DNA from: Perkinsus olseni
Lineage: Eukaryota > Perkinsozoa > Perkinsida > Perkinsidae
Length of the DNA: 13,935 bases
NCBI GenBank assembly: GCA_013115135.1
Contig: JABANP010000867.1
Span: 1 to 13,935, forward strand
Reading direction: 5' to 3'
How positions within the stretch are numbered: position 1 is the first letter of the stretch; each line of letters starts with the position of its first letter. This document shows positions 13,896-13,935 of this stretch, piece by piece. The notes beneath the pieces are model-generated. The model ran no database searches and was not told the DNA's origin. It saw only the letters and a list, made by a program, of their open reading frames with translations. The position numbers and the translations under genes were made by a program.

Positions 13896-13935
13896 GGCTG
13901 TGTGGTCTAGTGGTATGATTCTCGCTTTAGGGTGC
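13896..13935 (+). tRNA. tRNA-Pro(AGG), partial at window end, extra T in the anticodon loop
   Basis: Starts on the 156-bp lattice and matches the consensus up to GCTTTAGGGTGC, where the other copies have GCTTAGGGTGC. The extra T would give an eight-base anticodon loop. The rest of the gene is outside the window. Confidence 0.7.

Larger units (their letters stand above)
10129..13935 (+). repeat. Segmental duplication, copy 2 (runs off the window)
   Basis: Identity to copy 1 starts at 10129 (equivalent to 3084) and continues to 13472 (equivalent to 7112); the tRNA array then goes on as intact units. It lacks the 686-bp transposon of copy 1. Its left edge truncates the glutamate dehydrogenase gene, which shows that copy 2 is the inserted or rearranged one at this junction, or that both were joined by recombination. 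Confidence 0.93.

Noticed and set aside
12685..13935. Regular 156-bp repeats considered as a CRISPR array or satellite.
   Set aside because: The conserved part is a complete tRNA-Pro gene and spacers are homologous to each other; this is a tandem tRNA gene array.

Overview
The window is eukaryotic nuclear DNA. It carries repeated tRNA-Pro(AGG) genes with split internal promoters (A box and B box), the C-terminal part of a large NAD-type glutamate dehydrogenase, a terminal-inverted-repeat transposon family with TA target duplications, long gene-poor stretches, and no bacterial-style operons or ribosome binding sites. A protist is the best guess; an alveolate such as a perkinsid or dinoflagellate relative is possible, but the sequence does not prove it.

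Layout. (1) 1-3083: two intact, unrecognised open reading frames on the + strand: 144-1106 (320 aa, C-terminal Cys/His cluster) and 2248-2913 (221 aa, tryptophan-rich low-complexity region plus a C-terminal coiled coil). About 1.1 kb of apparently non-coding DNA separates them, and three inverted repeats follow the second. Their T-rich third codon positions differ from the C/G-rich glutamate dehydrogenase fragment. (2) 3084-7112: first copy of a segmental duplication. It holds a CTAG-rich palindrome, a 1.8 kb block full of short hairpins, a small transposon (5157-5522) and a tRNA-Pro tandem array with an exact 156-bp period, interrupted by a second transposon (5855-6540). (3) 7113-10128: unique DNA. 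A 536-bp segment sits between two tRNA halves, then comes a two-copy 32-bp tandem repeat at the array end, about 1.7 kb with no gene I can recognise, and on the minus strand the last ~223 codons of NAD-glutamate dehydrogenase, cut off by the second duplication boundary. (4) 10129-13935: second copy of the duplication, nearly identical to the first, without the 5855-6540 transposon and with seven complete tRNA-Pro genes plus an eighth running off the end.

The most unusual signals are a set of perfect inverted repeats whose two arms are separated by exactly one base, with a comparison between related transposons that appears to catch several being born in one multi-switch event, and a tRNA-Pro array with a strict 156-bp lattice and no run of four T anywhere in it. 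A further oddity is that three chimeric tRNA junctions fall at the same base, just 3' of the anticodon loop. No protein-coding defence or metabolic system is evident beyond the two unknown genes.
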